A stretch of 64,000 nt of DNA from Bdellovibrionales bacterium. GTDB lineage: Bacteria > Myxococcota > XYA12-FULL-58-9 > SYDY01. The notes below the pieces were generated by a model. The model did not search any database. It was given only the letters and a program-made list of their open reading frames with translations, and was not told where the DNA came from. Below are positions 26,860 through 35,791 of this stretch, piece by piece. The stretch lies in assembly GCA_005801425.1 (NCBI GenBank), contig SYDY01000121.1, positions 140,350 to 204,349 on the forward strand, written 5' to 3'. The position numbers and the translations under genes were made by a program. Numbering within the stretch: the stretch's first letter is position 1; each line of letters starts with the position of its first letter.

Positions 26860-28356
26860 TTATTTCATCTCATGCCCTGGCCCTAAGATTTTAGGAAGGT
26901 AGGTTCCAAAATCAAAACGATCAGAATGTTCGTGATTGTGACAACCTACACATGTATCGGCGCTGGGATCTGCCCTAAAAAATTCACCCCATGCGTTGCG
27001 ATTGCCAATATTTGCGATGTGACCACTGCCCGGACCATGGCAATTCTCACACCCCACGTTGGTCCATTTGACCGCATCACGAATACGACAATAACCACCT
27101 GCTTTTTCAAAGCCCACGCTGTGACATCCGATGCATCCTGAATCGCATTGCTTGCCCGCATCCTCCATGGTTTTCCAGGCTCTGGCATGGGCTGTTTTTT
27201 GATACAGCGCATAGGCTTGCGCATGACATGCCTTGCACGCGTCTGTGCCAACGTAGGCAGAAGCAGCATTGGGTGCGGGCGTGCATTGGCGTCCATCGGT
27301 GGCTTCCACAGCAAGCGTGCACAACGAACGATTGTATTCGGCCAAAATTTTAGTGGCCCACGCTTCGCGTTCGATGGTTTTTCGAATGGGTTGAGTTTGC
27401 CATGTGATCACGGATTGTGTGGATTGTGCCGTGGCGGGTGCGTCCAAGTCTTTTTTAAGCTCAGCAAGCATACTTTCGCGTTTTTCACGGGCAGGCCCCG
27501 CTTCAAGATTCGCGATGCTGCGCTCTAGGGCATTGATCCGTGATGCCAATTGATGGCGTTTTGTTTCGCCTCGATCGGAAAAAATCCACGGCTGGCCGTC
27601 GCGTTTTTCAAATGTTAACAAGCCAAGATGCTGTCCGCGGTTCAATGCCTCAACGACCACCGCATTGCCAATCACGACAGGCGTACGCTCAACATCACTG
27701 CCTTCAGCCACAACAACATCAATCGCAATCAGCTTTTCCGCCAATGCTTTGGCGGCATCAAAAGCGATCGGCACCAAAGCAACCACCACATCGGCACCAT
27801 TCACCCGCGCACTGCGCGCATGCAAAACAAGCGCAGCGGGATCAACGCCAAATTGTGCCGAACCGCCGACAATTCCAACCATAACATTTCCTATTCGAAA
27901 CAATGTCGAATCGGCATGATCCACGGTTGAACCTGAAGGAATGGTTTTAATCGTCGCAAGCTTAAAATCCGTGCGCAAGTGCTGGAACGCCGTTGCATGG
28001 CGCATGAGATCTTCAGACCCTGGGACAATAAAAACAGGCAAAAGCTTGGCAAAAATTCGGGCGATGGCATGCGCCTTGCTCTCCTGCACTTCAACTTCAT
28101 CGGCCTTGGGCTCCATGCGTTCAAAAAAGGTCGTGCCGTTGACCGCCAGCGCAAAAGGTTTGGTTAGCGCATGATCAGTCACTGCTTTTGCCACACGATC
28201 AAGGCCTCCCAAGGGATCGGTCGTGCAACCACAGGGCTCGGTGGTCCCCTCAAGGCCCGATAAAATACCAAGGGTCGCAGGACCCTGTGGAGGCGACGTA
28301 CGCTTGCAACCAGAAAAAAGAACGAACAACAATGCGAGGTATCCGCGAGACGTCAT
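26860..28356 (-). CDS. tetrahaem cytochrome c lipoprotein with UshA-like N-terminal domain
   Basis: 498 residues. The lipobox LFSGC places Cys17 at the mature N-terminus. Residues ~28-260 resemble the 5'-nucleotidase/metallophosphatase-like domain that begins with the EPCGC...PLGGLDR motif (Cys42, Cys44) in multihaem proteins. A helical linker at ~270-340 follows. The C-terminal ~130 residues hold four CxxCH haem sites: CKACH (374), CIGCH (408), CENCH (436) and CVGCH (469), a cytochrome c554-like layout. It is probably a periplasmic or surface electron carrier. The start ATG overlaps a possible divergent start at 28355. No other respiratory gene is nearby. Confidence 0.85.
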   Translation of the reverse strand: MTSRGYLALLFVLFSGCKRTSPPQGPATLGILSGLEGTTEPCGCTTDPLGGLDRVAKAVTDHALTKPFALAVNGTTFFERMEPKADEVEVQESKAHAIARIFAKLLPVFIVPGSEDLMRHATAFQHLRTDFKLATIKTIPSGSTVDHADSTLFRIGNVMVGIVGGSAQFGVDPAALVLHARSARVNGADVVVALVPIAFDAAKALAEKLIAIDVVVAEGSDVERTPVVIGNAVVVEALNRGQHLGLLTFEKRDGQPWIFSDRGETKRHQLASRINALERSIANLEAGPAREKRESMLAELKKDLDAPATAQSTQSVITWQTQPIRKTIEREAWATKILAEYNRSLCTLAVEATDGRQCTPAPNAASAYVGTDACKACHAQAYALYQKTAHARAWKTMEDAGKQCDSGCIGCHSVGFEKAGGYCRIRDAVKWTNVGCENCHGPGSGHIANIGNRNAWGEFFRADPSADTCVGCHNHEHSDRFDFGTYLPKILGPGHEMK

Positions 28357-28414
28357 GCAGGATATACTAGTCGAGAGGACTGCATACGCCAACTGCCTGA
28401 AGAAGGGGGTCGCT

Positions 28415-28714
28415 GTGAAAGATGATATCCTTGAGGAACCCGATCCTGTCCCGCCGACCGATGATGTACGCACACAGGAAGAGAATGCCGCAAAGCAACG
28501 CATTTATGATGCTGTGATGCGCGGCGGAGGTGAGCCCTTTGGCCGGCCTTTCGCCATGGATTTGGCCACGTTGACATCGAATATGGTGAAACGATTCAAT
28601 CAACGCGGTTTTTTTGGTTTTGGCACCTTTGAAAAAAGCGAAAAACCCAACCAAGGAAACATCTTCACCCGATTTGCAGCGACGCGATTTCGACGGAAAA
28701 AAGACAAGAAATAA
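28415..28714 (+). CDS. small hypothetical basic-tailed protein
   Basis: About 99 residues from a GTG with GGGGG five bases upstream; an ATG at 28355 would give 119 residues and would overlap the divergent cytochrome start. The protein is acidic at the N-terminus (DDILEEPDPVPPTDD) and ends in a basic tail (RFAATRFRRKKDKK). The middle contains NQRGFFGFGTFEK. No domain is recognised. It could be a small nucleic-acid-binding protein, but nothing proves this. Confidence 0.5.
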   Translation: MKDDILEEPDPVPPTDDVRTQEENAAKQRIYDAVMRGGGEPFGRPFAMDLATLTSNMVKRFNQRGFFGFGTFEKSEKPNQGNIFTRFAATRFRRKKDKK

Positions 28715-28781
28715 CACCGCGTGGCATAACCTTGTGAAGCCCATAGTGCGATGTTAGAGTTTCAGAGTCTATTCATACTTA

Positions 28782-30389
28782 ATGAAGAGAGTTTCCGTGC
28801 GATATTTTCATGGGTTCTGGACAGTGCTCGCTATGGCTTGTTGGGGCAATCCTGCCCATGCGGCAACCCGCGTTTTGTCTGTGGTCTACGGAACAGGACC
28901 CGGCGCAGATAAAGCGGCGGTACACGTTGGCCATTATTTGCGTGAAATCACCGCAGAGGACAATCGCTTCACCGTGGTGCGTCCTGAGCAAATGTTTGAA
29001 AGCGATGGCGGCAAAGAAGCCAAGGATTCTCTTGAACAGGCATCAGCACTGATCGCACGTGGCCGAACTGCTTATGAATCGCTGGATCTCGATGAAGCGG
29101 TTTCACTGCTCAGTCGTGCGGTGAGCCGATTGCAGCGCACCGTGAGCTACGCCAACAATTATCGTGTTTTTGCCGACGCACTCAGCATGCTTGCAGCGGC
29201 CCATCTTCTGCGCGGTGAAGAACCTGCAGCCATTCAGCGTATCCAAGAAGCTTTGATGCTTGTTCCTGATCTCGAACCCGATCCACACATATTCAACACC
29301 ACCATGCGCACGACATTCTCCAAGGCGGTTGAATCGATGCGCACGGTTGCGCGTGGTAAATTGGTAGCCGCATCAAACCCTGGCTATGCTGCAATTTATG
29401 TCGATGGTACATTTCGAGGCGTAACCCCTGATACCATTCCTGACCTACCGCAAGGTGTCCATTACGTGCGCATGGTCAAAGATGGCTACACCCCGTGGGG
29501 TAAAGTCATTGGTGTGGTGGCTGATGCAGAAGCCAGCCAAACGGCGGTGATCAGTCGTATTGGTGGCGCCAATGAATATCTTGATCTTGTCAATCAAGCA
29601 GGCGAGCAGGTTCGCCAACAGAACAAAAAAAGCAACCAAGTTCCATCCTCGGTGGACCAGTTGGGTGTCGTAGCCAACGCCGATATGATTTTGTTGGGCC
29701 TTGTGCGCTTGGATGGTGAACAGGTGGTGGTGCAATTGCATGTGTACGATTTGCTGAAGAACAAAAGAGCACAAGTCACCGAACAGATTTTTTCCTATGG
29801 CTCAGCAACATCCACATACCGTTCAGAGATCAAAGACCTGCTTCGACGAACACTGCGATCAGAACAAGAAAGCATCAATCTCGGGCCTGGTGATCGGAAT
29901 GTTAGCAACAACGCATCGAACGAAAACACAAACAGAGACAGCTTCTCGGTATCAGGCGCACCTCCCGCATTTTTGATCGGTGCAAGCGGGATCTGCGAAG
30001 GCTTTTTGTGTTCCTCTAAAAAGCGAATTGCTTTTGGCATTGCCATGGCGGGCCTTGCAACTTTTGCAGGTGCAGCCACATCGTGGGGCCTTGCAAGCAG
30101 CGAGCAAAGCAAATTCCAAGATTTCAATCTGACGCAGTTTCAGGCGACTGCCCACCGTGACAATGCAAAAACATATGCTTTAATAGGCGATGTTCTGGGG
30201 GGCGTTGGTGGAGCTGCATTGGTTGCTGCAATCACACTTTGGTTTCTAGATAAACCGGCCAAAGCCGACAAAGAAGATGCCCCCAACAATTCGCCTTCTT
30301 CTAAAAAAGACGATACCACATCGCAATTTCGTTTGTTGCCGGCGCCTCTCATTGGCGGAGCCATGATGAACGCACAGGTACGTTTCTGA
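28782..30389 (+). CDS. secreted PEGA-domain protein with C-terminal membrane segments
   Basis: 535 residues. Signal peptide ~1-28 (ends AHAA). Residues ~60-180 are helical and TPR-like (AYESLDLDEAVSLLSRAV, GEEPAAIQRIQEAL). A PEGA domain lies at ~195-245 (NPGYAAIYVDGTFRGVTPDTI). Residues ~290-365 resemble a nucleotide-free beta/alpha segment seen in related Myxococcota proteins. Two hydrophobic helices lie near 410-430 and 465-485, followed by a charged tail. It is probably a surface or envelope protein. It overlaps the next lipoprotein gene by one base, so they are co-transcribed. Confidence 0.72.
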   Translation: MKRVSVRYFHGFWTVLAMACWGNPAHAATRVLSVVYGTGPGADKAAVHVGHYLREITAEDNRFTVVRPEQMFESDGGKEAKDSLEQASALIARGRTAYESLDLDEAVSLLSRAVSRLQRTVSYANNYRVFADALSMLAAAHLLRGEEPAAIQRIQEALMLVPDLEPDPHIFNTTMRTTFSKAVESMRTVARGKLVAASNPGYAAIYVDGTFRGVTPDTIPDLPQGVHYVRMVKDGYTPWGKVIGVVADAEASQTAVISRIGGANEYLDLVNQAGEQVRQQNKKSNQVPSSVDQLGVVANADMILLGLVRLDGEQVVVQLHVYDLLKNKRAQVTEQIFSYGSATSTYRSEIKDLLRRTLRSEQESINLGPGDRNVSNNASNENTNRDSFSVSGAPPAFLIGASGICEGFLCSSKKRIAFGIAMAGLATFAGAATSWGLASSEQSKFQDFNLTQFQATAHRDNAKTYALIGDVLGGVGGAALVAAITLWFLDKPAKADKEDAPNNSPSSKKDDTTSQFRLLPAPLIGGAMMNAQVRF

Positions 30390-31189
30390 TGGGGCGAGAA
30401 ATGTTAAAACGCGTCGTGTTTTACTTAGGTGCTGCAGTGCTACTGTCTGCATGCAGCGCCATGCTTGATGTGGAATATGACAGTGTCGAACATGCATGTG
30501 CACCTTCTGGCGTCAAATGCCTCCCAGGTTACCATTGCAGAGTTCGTGGCACGTCGTATTGTGTACCCGATCATGCCGTTCCCGAATTTGGTGAATGTCG
30601 TGATGATCTCGACTGCGACAGTGCTCAGAAATGTATCGACTTCCACTGCATGAGGCCCTGTACAGCGCTTGCTGCACTCACGGATTGTCCATCAGGCCAT
30701 TATTGCCATCCCTATCGCAATCGCGCCCCCACCTATGTCGGGGGGTGCAAACCGGTTGATTCTTGCCAAATAGGCCAAATAGGCGACTGTGGTAACGGAA
30801 ATAAATGCATCGAACTTCAACGTACACCATCCATCGCAACATGCTTTCCAGCGTGCAGTGTTACTTTGTCCAACTCTCCCGGCTTAGATTGTAGCTCTGC
30901 TACAACCTTTCGTTGCCAAATAGCAGGGTTAGATAAAATTGCGGTGTGCATGGAAAGTATTGGGACACCCCCGTGCACTTCAGGAACCTGCAACACCGTG
31001 AGCAAACCCTGCCCTAATGGTCAGATTGTTTACAACGGCGTGTGTCGTGCGTGGTGCGAGCCTCCTGATGGTTTGACCCCCGCATGTCCGATAGACACGG
31101 TATGCTGTGATAGCGTCGTCGATGACGATGCCAGAACCCCAAGTGGTAAATTAGGCTTGTGCTTGCCTGAGGTGAATTGCCTAAATTAG
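30389..31189 (+). CDS. Cys-rich lipoprotein
   Basis: 266 residues with lipobox LLSAC|SAML. The mature part contains about 30 Cys residues in repeated C-x6-C, C-x5-C and C-x4-C spacings (GVKCLPGYHC, DLDCDSAQKCIDFHC, DCPSGHYC), like the EGF-like Cys-rich surface proteins of Myxococcota. The ATG at 30389 follows the previous stop directly; ATG 30401 (MLKRVVFYL) is an equally plausible start. It ends 4 bp inside the convergent rlmH. Confidence 0.72.
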   Translation: MGREMLKRVVFYLGAAVLLSACSAMLDVEYDSVEHACAPSGVKCLPGYHCRVRGTSYCVPDHAVPEFGECRDDLDCDSAQKCIDFHCMRPCTALAALTDCPSGHYCHPYRNRAPTYVGGCKPVDSCQIGQIGDCGNGNKCIELQRTPSIATCFPACSVTLSNSPGLDCSSATTFRCQIAGLDKIAVCMESIGTPPCTSGTCNTVSKPCPNGQIVYNGVCRAWCEPPDGLTPACPIDTVCCDSVVDDDARTPSGKLGLCLPEVNCLN

Positions 31190-31629
31190 CCATGATGATA
31201 GGGCACATTGCGTAAAATACTGTACGCCCGATAAATTTGCTCAAGTAAAATCACCTGGGCCAGTCGGTGCGGCAGCGTCATTGCGCCAAGTGATAATGTC
31301 CAATTGGCATGTTTTCGTATGGAGTCGGTAAGCCCATGGGCGCCGCCAATCACAAAGCCCACGGTCGCAATCGAACTGTTTTCCCATTGTCCCACGGTCG
31401 CTGCAAAATCAGGGCTGCTCAGATTTTTGCCACGCTCATCGAGCGTGATCACAACATTGATATTGCTCAGTGCTTTGTCGATATGCCTCGGGCTTTCGGC
31501 ATGCTCATCGTTAAAACGCACCCGCTCAATGCGTGTAAAATGACGAATACGTTGCTCGTACTCGCTGGCAAGTGCAAACGCCGGATCGCGGGTCTCGCGT
31601 CCAAACCAGAGGATCCGTATTGCGGGCAT
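31186..31629 (-). CDS. rlmH: 23S rRNA (pseudouridine1915-N3)-methyltransferase
   Basis: RlmH is a SPOUT methyltransferase that modifies pseudouridine 1915 in helix 69 of 23S rRNA. 147 residues, normal length. Visible are the knot motifs VITLDERGKNLSS, FVIGGAHGL (SAM loop) and LSLGAMTLPHRLAQVILLEQIYRAYSI, with the conserved C-terminal YHHG. It usually follows rsfS; here rsfS lies upstream on the same strand, separated by an opposite-strand glycosyltransferase. Its 3' end overlaps the Cys-rich lipoprotein gene by 4 bp. Confidence 0.95.
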   Translation of the reverse strand: MPAIRILWFGRETRDPAFALASEYEQRIRHFTRIERVRFNDEHAESPRHIDKALSNINVVITLDERGKNLSSPDFAATVGQWENSSIATVGFVIGGAHGLTDSIRKHANWTLSLGAMTLPHRLAQVILLEQIYRAYSILRNVPYHHG

Positions 31630-31864
31630 GTTAGACCGTTTTAAACTTTCATTGATTGTTTTTGGCTAGGTCATTTCGTTCTTATCTTTGTCGCTCAAGT
31701 TCGGCATATATCACATATTACCTCTCTTTCGCTTCGTGATAAAAACGAAAGCACCTTCGCCAAAATTCAATCCACGAAAATTTAAACCGGTCTGTATCCT
31801 GTCTTCGCCGATCTTCTATCGTAAAAAAATAGTGATGTCGTGATTGATCTGATAGCCCCCGAAC

Positions 31865-32896
31865 ATGTGTGGTGTCACGGGTCTTTCCGTAGGTCTCATG
31901 GGAAATCTTGTCGGTGGGTCCGGTGGCAACCCAACGAGTGCAGAACTTTTAGGACAAGAGCTTGAAGCCAACGGTGTCTCTGTAGTGTATGGTGGACGGG
32001 GCCTAGGGCGAATTAAACGTAGCCTATCACTCTTAACAACAGCAGTTACGCGCTCTATGTCCTGCATGGTGATCGATGTCTACTCCGGTCGTGGAACCTA
32101 TGTAGCGCTTATTATGGGCATGATTGCGCGTTTGCGTAACATTCCAGTGTTTTTAGTTTTGCACGGTGGCGCACTACCCCAGTTTTCACAAAAACGCCGT
32201 CGCTTGTGTGAACGTGTTTTGAGCCTTGCAACCACCGTAATTGCCCCCAGCCGCTATTTGCAAACTTGGGCAAAATCATTGGGATATCATGCGCAGATCA
32301 TTCCCAATCCCATCCATCTACAAGGCTACACATTTCAGCATCGGATCATGGATACACCCAGATTGTATTGGGTTCGAAGATACCATGAAGTCTACAATCC
32401 ACAGCTCGCCATCCGCGTGTTGGCAGGCCTCAAACCACGCTTTCCCGATGCAGATCTGCGCATGGCAGGACCCGATAGTGGTGAACGCGGTGCGTGTGAA
32501 CGCTTGGCCCAATCGTTGGGCGTGGCATCGTCCATTGAATTTCTGCCGCGTATCACCAAAGAAGAAATTAGCGCGCTGGCCCATGACCGCAATATTTTTT
32601 TAAATACCACCCATGTGGACAATACACCTGTCACGATGCTTGAAGCCGCTGCATTAGGACTTCCGATTGTGAGTACGAATGTCGGCGGTATTCCGTTTAT
32701 TTTTACGGATCATGAGAGCGCATTGCTGGTGCAATCTGACAACGTCGACGCCATGGTTCAGGCCATCACGCAGTACATCGAAAATCCCGCCCTTGCAGAA
32801 CAATGTGCAAATAATGCCTACGCAATGGCTCAGAGATGTGATTGGGCGAAGGTGATTGAACAGTGGAACAGGGTGCTCTCAAATGCCGCTGCATAA
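31865..32896 (+). CDS. glycosyltransferase family 4-like protein
   Basis: 343 residues of GT-B fold. The N-terminal part starts VGLMGNLVGGSGGNPTSAELLGQEL; the C-terminal half has VRRYHEVYNPQLAIRVLAGL, LRMAGPDSGE and TPVTMLEAAALGLPIVSTNVGGIP, the nucleotide-sugar binding region of GT4. It probably adds a sugar to lipopolysaccharide, capsule or a surface polymer; donor and acceptor are unknown. It lies alone on the plus strand between rsfS and rlmH, after a 235-bp AT-rich gap and before a REP pair, suggesting insertion. ATG 31898 is an alternative start, but the first strand favours 31865. Confidence 0.85.
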   Translation: MCGVTGLSVGLMGNLVGGSGGNPTSAELLGQELEANGVSVVYGGRGLGRIKRSLSLLTTAVTRSMSCMVIDVYSGRGTYVALIMGMIARLRNIPVFLVLHGGALPQFSQKRRRLCERVLSLATTVIAPSRYLQTWAKSLGYHAQIIPNPIHLQGYTFQHRIMDTPRLYWVRRYHEVYNPQLAIRVLAGLKPRFPDADLRMAGPDSGERGACERLAQSLGVASSIEFLPRITKEEISALAHDRNIFLNTTHVDNTPVTMLEAAALGLPIVSTNVGGIPFIFTDHESALLVQSDNVDAMVQAITQYIENPALAEQCANNAYAMAQRCDWAKVIEQWNRVLSNAAA

Positions 32897-32902
32897 AATA
32901 CC

Positions 32903-32956
32903 GTAGGGGTCGTTCGTGAACGACTCTCAATCGGGCGGTTCGCGAACCGCCCCTAC
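32903..32956. repeat. REP pair (tail to tail)
   Basis: The left unit (32903 onward, plus) has a GTAG head and palindrome TCGTTCGTGAACGA. The right unit (32933-32956, minus) has a GTAG head and perfect palindrome GGGCGGTTC / GAACCGCCC. The outer ends GTAGGGG and CCCCTAC are inverted, so the whole is a composite hairpin. It sits between the convergent glycosyltransferase and rsfS and touches the rsfS stop codon. Confidence 0.8.
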
Positions 32957-33360
32957 GTGATTGAAACACGCGGCGCATTTTTCCATAAATCTTCAATGGC
33001 ATACAAACCACGTGAATATTCGTGAAATACGTGGGCCACGACATCACAAAAATCGATCAATGCCCACTGGCCTTCGCGCAAGCCTTCAGACCCTATCGCC
33101 GAATGCCCGCTCTGTTTGAGTTGCGTTTCAATGGATTCGGCAATGGCGCTCACATGGCGATCGCTGGTACCCGATGCAAGCACCAAATAATCGGCATAGC
33201 CTGAACCACGTATGTCGAGGATCAAAATATCGTTGGCTTTGAGATCATCGGCGGCGGCGGCAACACGGCGTGCAACAACGAGACTGTCTTCGTGGCTTGG
33301 GACAAGGCGCTTACGGGTTGGATCGGCAATACGTTCTGCGGTTTCGTTTTGTGCTCTCAT
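32953..33360 (-). CDS. rsfS: ribosome silencing factor
   Basis: RsfS binds ribosomal protein L14 and blocks subunit joining when nutrients are scarce. About 135 residues from ATG 33360, which has GAGAG upstream; ATG 33387 is an alternative without a Shine-Dalgarno. The core is typical: LKANDILILDIRGSGYADYLVLASGTSDRHVSAIA, then EGLREGQWALIDFCDVVAHVFHEYSRGLYAIEDLW. It follows proA by about 45 bp on the same strand. The TAG stop is supplied by the GTAG head of a REP element. Confidence 0.94.
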   Translation of the reverse strand: MRAQNETAERIADPTRKRLVPSHEDSLVVARRVAAAADDLKANDILILDIRGSGYADYLVLASGTSDRHVSAIAESIETQLKQSGHSAIGSEGLREGQWALIDFCDVVAHVFHEYSRGLYAIEDLWKNAPRVSIT

Positions 33361-33405
33361 AGATCTCTCAGCGGATATGGATTGCATACTTATTCAGGGT
33401 CTAGT

Positions 33406-34653
33406 TTATCGCGTCTGTCCATTCCCGTACACCACGAATCGCTCCGTACACAACGATTCTACGCCCATGGGGCCATAAGCATGCACTTTCGTGGTGCTGA
33501 TGCCCATTTCGGCACCAAGTCCCAAGGATCCACCGTCATTAAAACGAGTCGAGGCATTCACCAGCACACAGCTCGCATCCACTTCGCGCACAAAACGTTC
33601 GGCGGCATTGGGGTCGTCGGTCACAATACTGGCGGTATGATGAGAACCATGGGCATCGATGTGGGCAATCGCTGCATCCATGCTGTCCACAACCCGCACG
33701 GCAAGAACGAGCCCCAAAAATTCCGTGTCCCAATCTGCGTCCGTGGCCGCGCGTGCATCAGGAAACAAAACGCATGTGCGTGCACAACCTCGAATTTCAA
33801 CACCGGCTTGTGTCATCGCAGCAAGACACGAAGGTAAGAATTTTTCGGTAATGGCTTGATCTACCAACAACGTTTCCATGGCATTGCACACGCCAGGACG
33901 CGCCACTTTCGCATTGACCGCAATGCGTTCAGCCATCGCACAATCGGCCTTGGCATCCACAAACACATGACAAATTCCTTGATCATGCCTGATCACCGGA
34001 ATACGGCTGTGCTGGGCCACGTGACGAATAAGACCTGGCCCCCCGCGGGGGATCACCAAGTCGATCAATGTATCAAACGTAAGAAGTGTATCAATTGATG
34101 TACGATCTTGGGTCGGCACCCGTTGCACCGCGGCAGTGGGCATACCAACCCCTTGCAGGGCTGCCGTAATACATTCGGCAAGTACACGGTTGCTGTGATC
34201 CGCCTCGCTACCACCCCGAAGAATAACGGCGTTTCCACTGCGAATGCAGAGCGCCGCTGCATCAATGGTTACATTGGGACGCGATTCGTAAATCATTAAA
34301 ATCACACCCAAAGGAGCACGTACTTTGGTGATTTCAAGTCCATTGTCTTGCGTCCAACGTTTTGTTGTTTCACCGACAGGGTCATTTTGCTGCGCAATAC
34401 TTTCAACGGCTTTGGCCATGGCCTCAATATGATTTTCGCTTAAAAGCAAGCGTTCCATCATCACTTCTGAAAGGCCGCTTGCGCGCGCGTTGATCATGTC
34501 TTTCGCATTGGCGGCCATGATCGCTGCCGATTCATGACGCAATTGACGCCCAATATAAAGAAGGCATTGCGTGCGTGTATCGCTGTCAAGACGCGCAAGC
34601 GTCACCGATGCAGCCCGTGCATCCTCTGCAAGTGTTCGCAGTGTGCTATTCAT
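33406..34653 (-). CDS. proA: glutamate-5-semialdehyde dehydrogenase (gamma-glutamyl phosphate reductase)
   Basis: ProA reduces gamma-glutamyl phosphate to glutamate semialdehyde with NADPH, the second step of proline synthesis. 415 residues. The NADPH-binding segment (PLGVILMIYESRPNVTIDAAALCIRSGNAVILRGG) and the catalytic Cys (RPGVCNAMETLL) are present, as is the C-terminal STRFNDGGSLGLGAEMGIST. The ATG overlaps the end of proB by 8 bp, so the two are translationally coupled, matching their joint enzyme complex. Confidence 0.96.
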   Translation of the reverse strand: MNSTLRTLAEDARAASVTLARLDSDTRTQCLLYIGRQLRHESAAIMAANAKDMINARASGLSEVMMERLLLSENHIEAMAKAVESIAQQNDPVGETTKRWTQDNGLEITKVRAPLGVILMIYESRPNVTIDAAALCIRSGNAVILRGGSEADHSNRVLAECITAALQGVGMPTAAVQRVPTQDRTSIDTLLTFDTLIDLVIPRGGPGLIRHVAQHSRIPVIRHDQGICHVFVDAKADCAMAERIAVNAKVARPGVCNAMETLLVDQAITEKFLPSCLAAMTQAGVEIRGCARTCVLFPDARAATDADWDTEFLGLVLAVRVVDSMDAAIAHIDAHGSHHTASIVTDDPNAAERFVREVDASCVLVNASTRFNDGGSLGLGAEMGISTTKVHAYGPMGVESLCTERFVVYGNGQTR

Positions 34654-35791
34654 GGTGGTACTCCAGAAGCGTTAAGTCATCGCGATGCACCGCTTCTGGA
34701 ATGCTCACGTAGCCTAAAATACGTGCAATGTCTTTGCTGTTTTTGCCCATCAGTTGCGTAAGCTCGTGGGCTGCGTATGCGGCCAGTCCGCGCGCAATCG
34801 GGCCGCTTGGGCCTACGATTTCCACCATAGCACCCCGATCAAACTTGCCTTCAACATGGGTAATACCTGATGCAAGGAGCGATCGACCACGCCGAACCAG
34901 AGCATCCGTTGCGCCTGCGTCAACACGCAAGACACCGGTAGGCTTTAAGGTAAAACCAATCCAGTGTTTGCGCGAAGCGACCCGTATGCTTGGTAAAAAC
35001 AACGTTCCAACCGTTTTTCCCGCAAGAATTTTCTTCAACACCTGGGGTGTTCGTCCATCGGCGATCACAACAGCAATACCCCGTTTCGAACAGGTTTTTG
35101 CAGCCTGCACTTTGGTGTGCATGCCGCCAACACCAAGGCCTGAGATACCGCTTTCTGATGTTGCAAAATCCTCAATGACGCCGAAATGGGTCACAAGTGG
35201 TATATGGGTCGCCGTGGGATCTTTGTCGGGATTGGCAGTATACAGGCCGTCCACCGTTGTAAGTAAAATAAGCAAATCGGCATTGACGAGACTTGCGACC
35301 TGCGCCGACAAACTATCATTATCGCCCACACGGATCTCATCGGTGGATACCGAATCATTTTCGTTAATAATAGGCACAACACCATGTGCGATAAGCGCTG
35401 CCAATGCATGCCTCGCATTTAAAAAACGCTCGCGGTTGGCAAGATCAGCATGGGTCAGCAACACTTCGGCAACATGGATGTTTTGTCGCGCAAAGGCTTT
35501 GCTCCAGTGCTGCTGTAAACGTGGCTGGCCTGCGGCGGCTGCAGCTTGAAGAAGGCTTACTTGGGTAGGACGTTTTTTAAGACCCATCACATCGATACCA
35601 AAGGCTATGGCACCACTTGAGACGATCACACATTCTTTTTCAGGAGGCATCCAAGCGGCGATCTGCCCTGCAAGTTGGCTAAAAATAGCCGTGCCTCCCT
35701 TGGCAAGCAACGCACTGCCGATCTTCACCACAATACGCTTGCTACGGCTTACGCGTTCCCGTTGTGCTTCGGTAGGCTGATAGTGCTTCAT
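34646..35791 (-). CDS. proB: glutamate 5-kinase
   Basis: ProB phosphorylates glutamate in the first, feedback-controlled step of proline synthesis. 381 residues: amino-acid kinase domain ~15-265 (VVKIGSALLA, VSSGAIAFG, NENDSVSTDEIRVGDNDSLSA, GGMHTKVQAA) and a PUA domain ~290-375 (GVLRVDAGATDALVRRGRSLLASGI). The first ~15 residues are an extension beyond the usual start. Its ATG overlaps the stop of an unknown periplasmic protein gene by 4 bp. Confidence 0.96.
   Translation of the reverse strand: MKHYQPTEAQRERVSRSKRIVVKIGSALLAKGGTAIFSQLAGQIAAWMPPEKECVIVSSGAIAFGIDVMGLKKRPTQVSLLQAAAAAGQPRLQQHWSKAFARQNIHVAEVLLTHADLANRERFLNARHALAALIAHGVVPIINENDSVSTDEIRVGDNDSLSAQVASLVNADLLILLTTVDGLYTANPDKDPTATHIPLVTHFGVIEDFATSESGISGLGVGGMHTKVQAAKTCSKRGIAVVIADGRTPQVLKKILAGKTVGTLFLPSIRVASRKHWIGFTLKPTGVLRVDAGATDALVRRGRSLLASGITHVEGKFDRGAMVEIVGPSGPIARGLAAYAAHELTQLMGKNSKDIARILGYVSIPEAVHRDDLTLLEYHHE

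Noticed and set aside
34728-35549. A 273-codon plus-strand frame opposite proB
   Set aside because: It is fully antisense to a well-supported gene and its translation is low-complexity.
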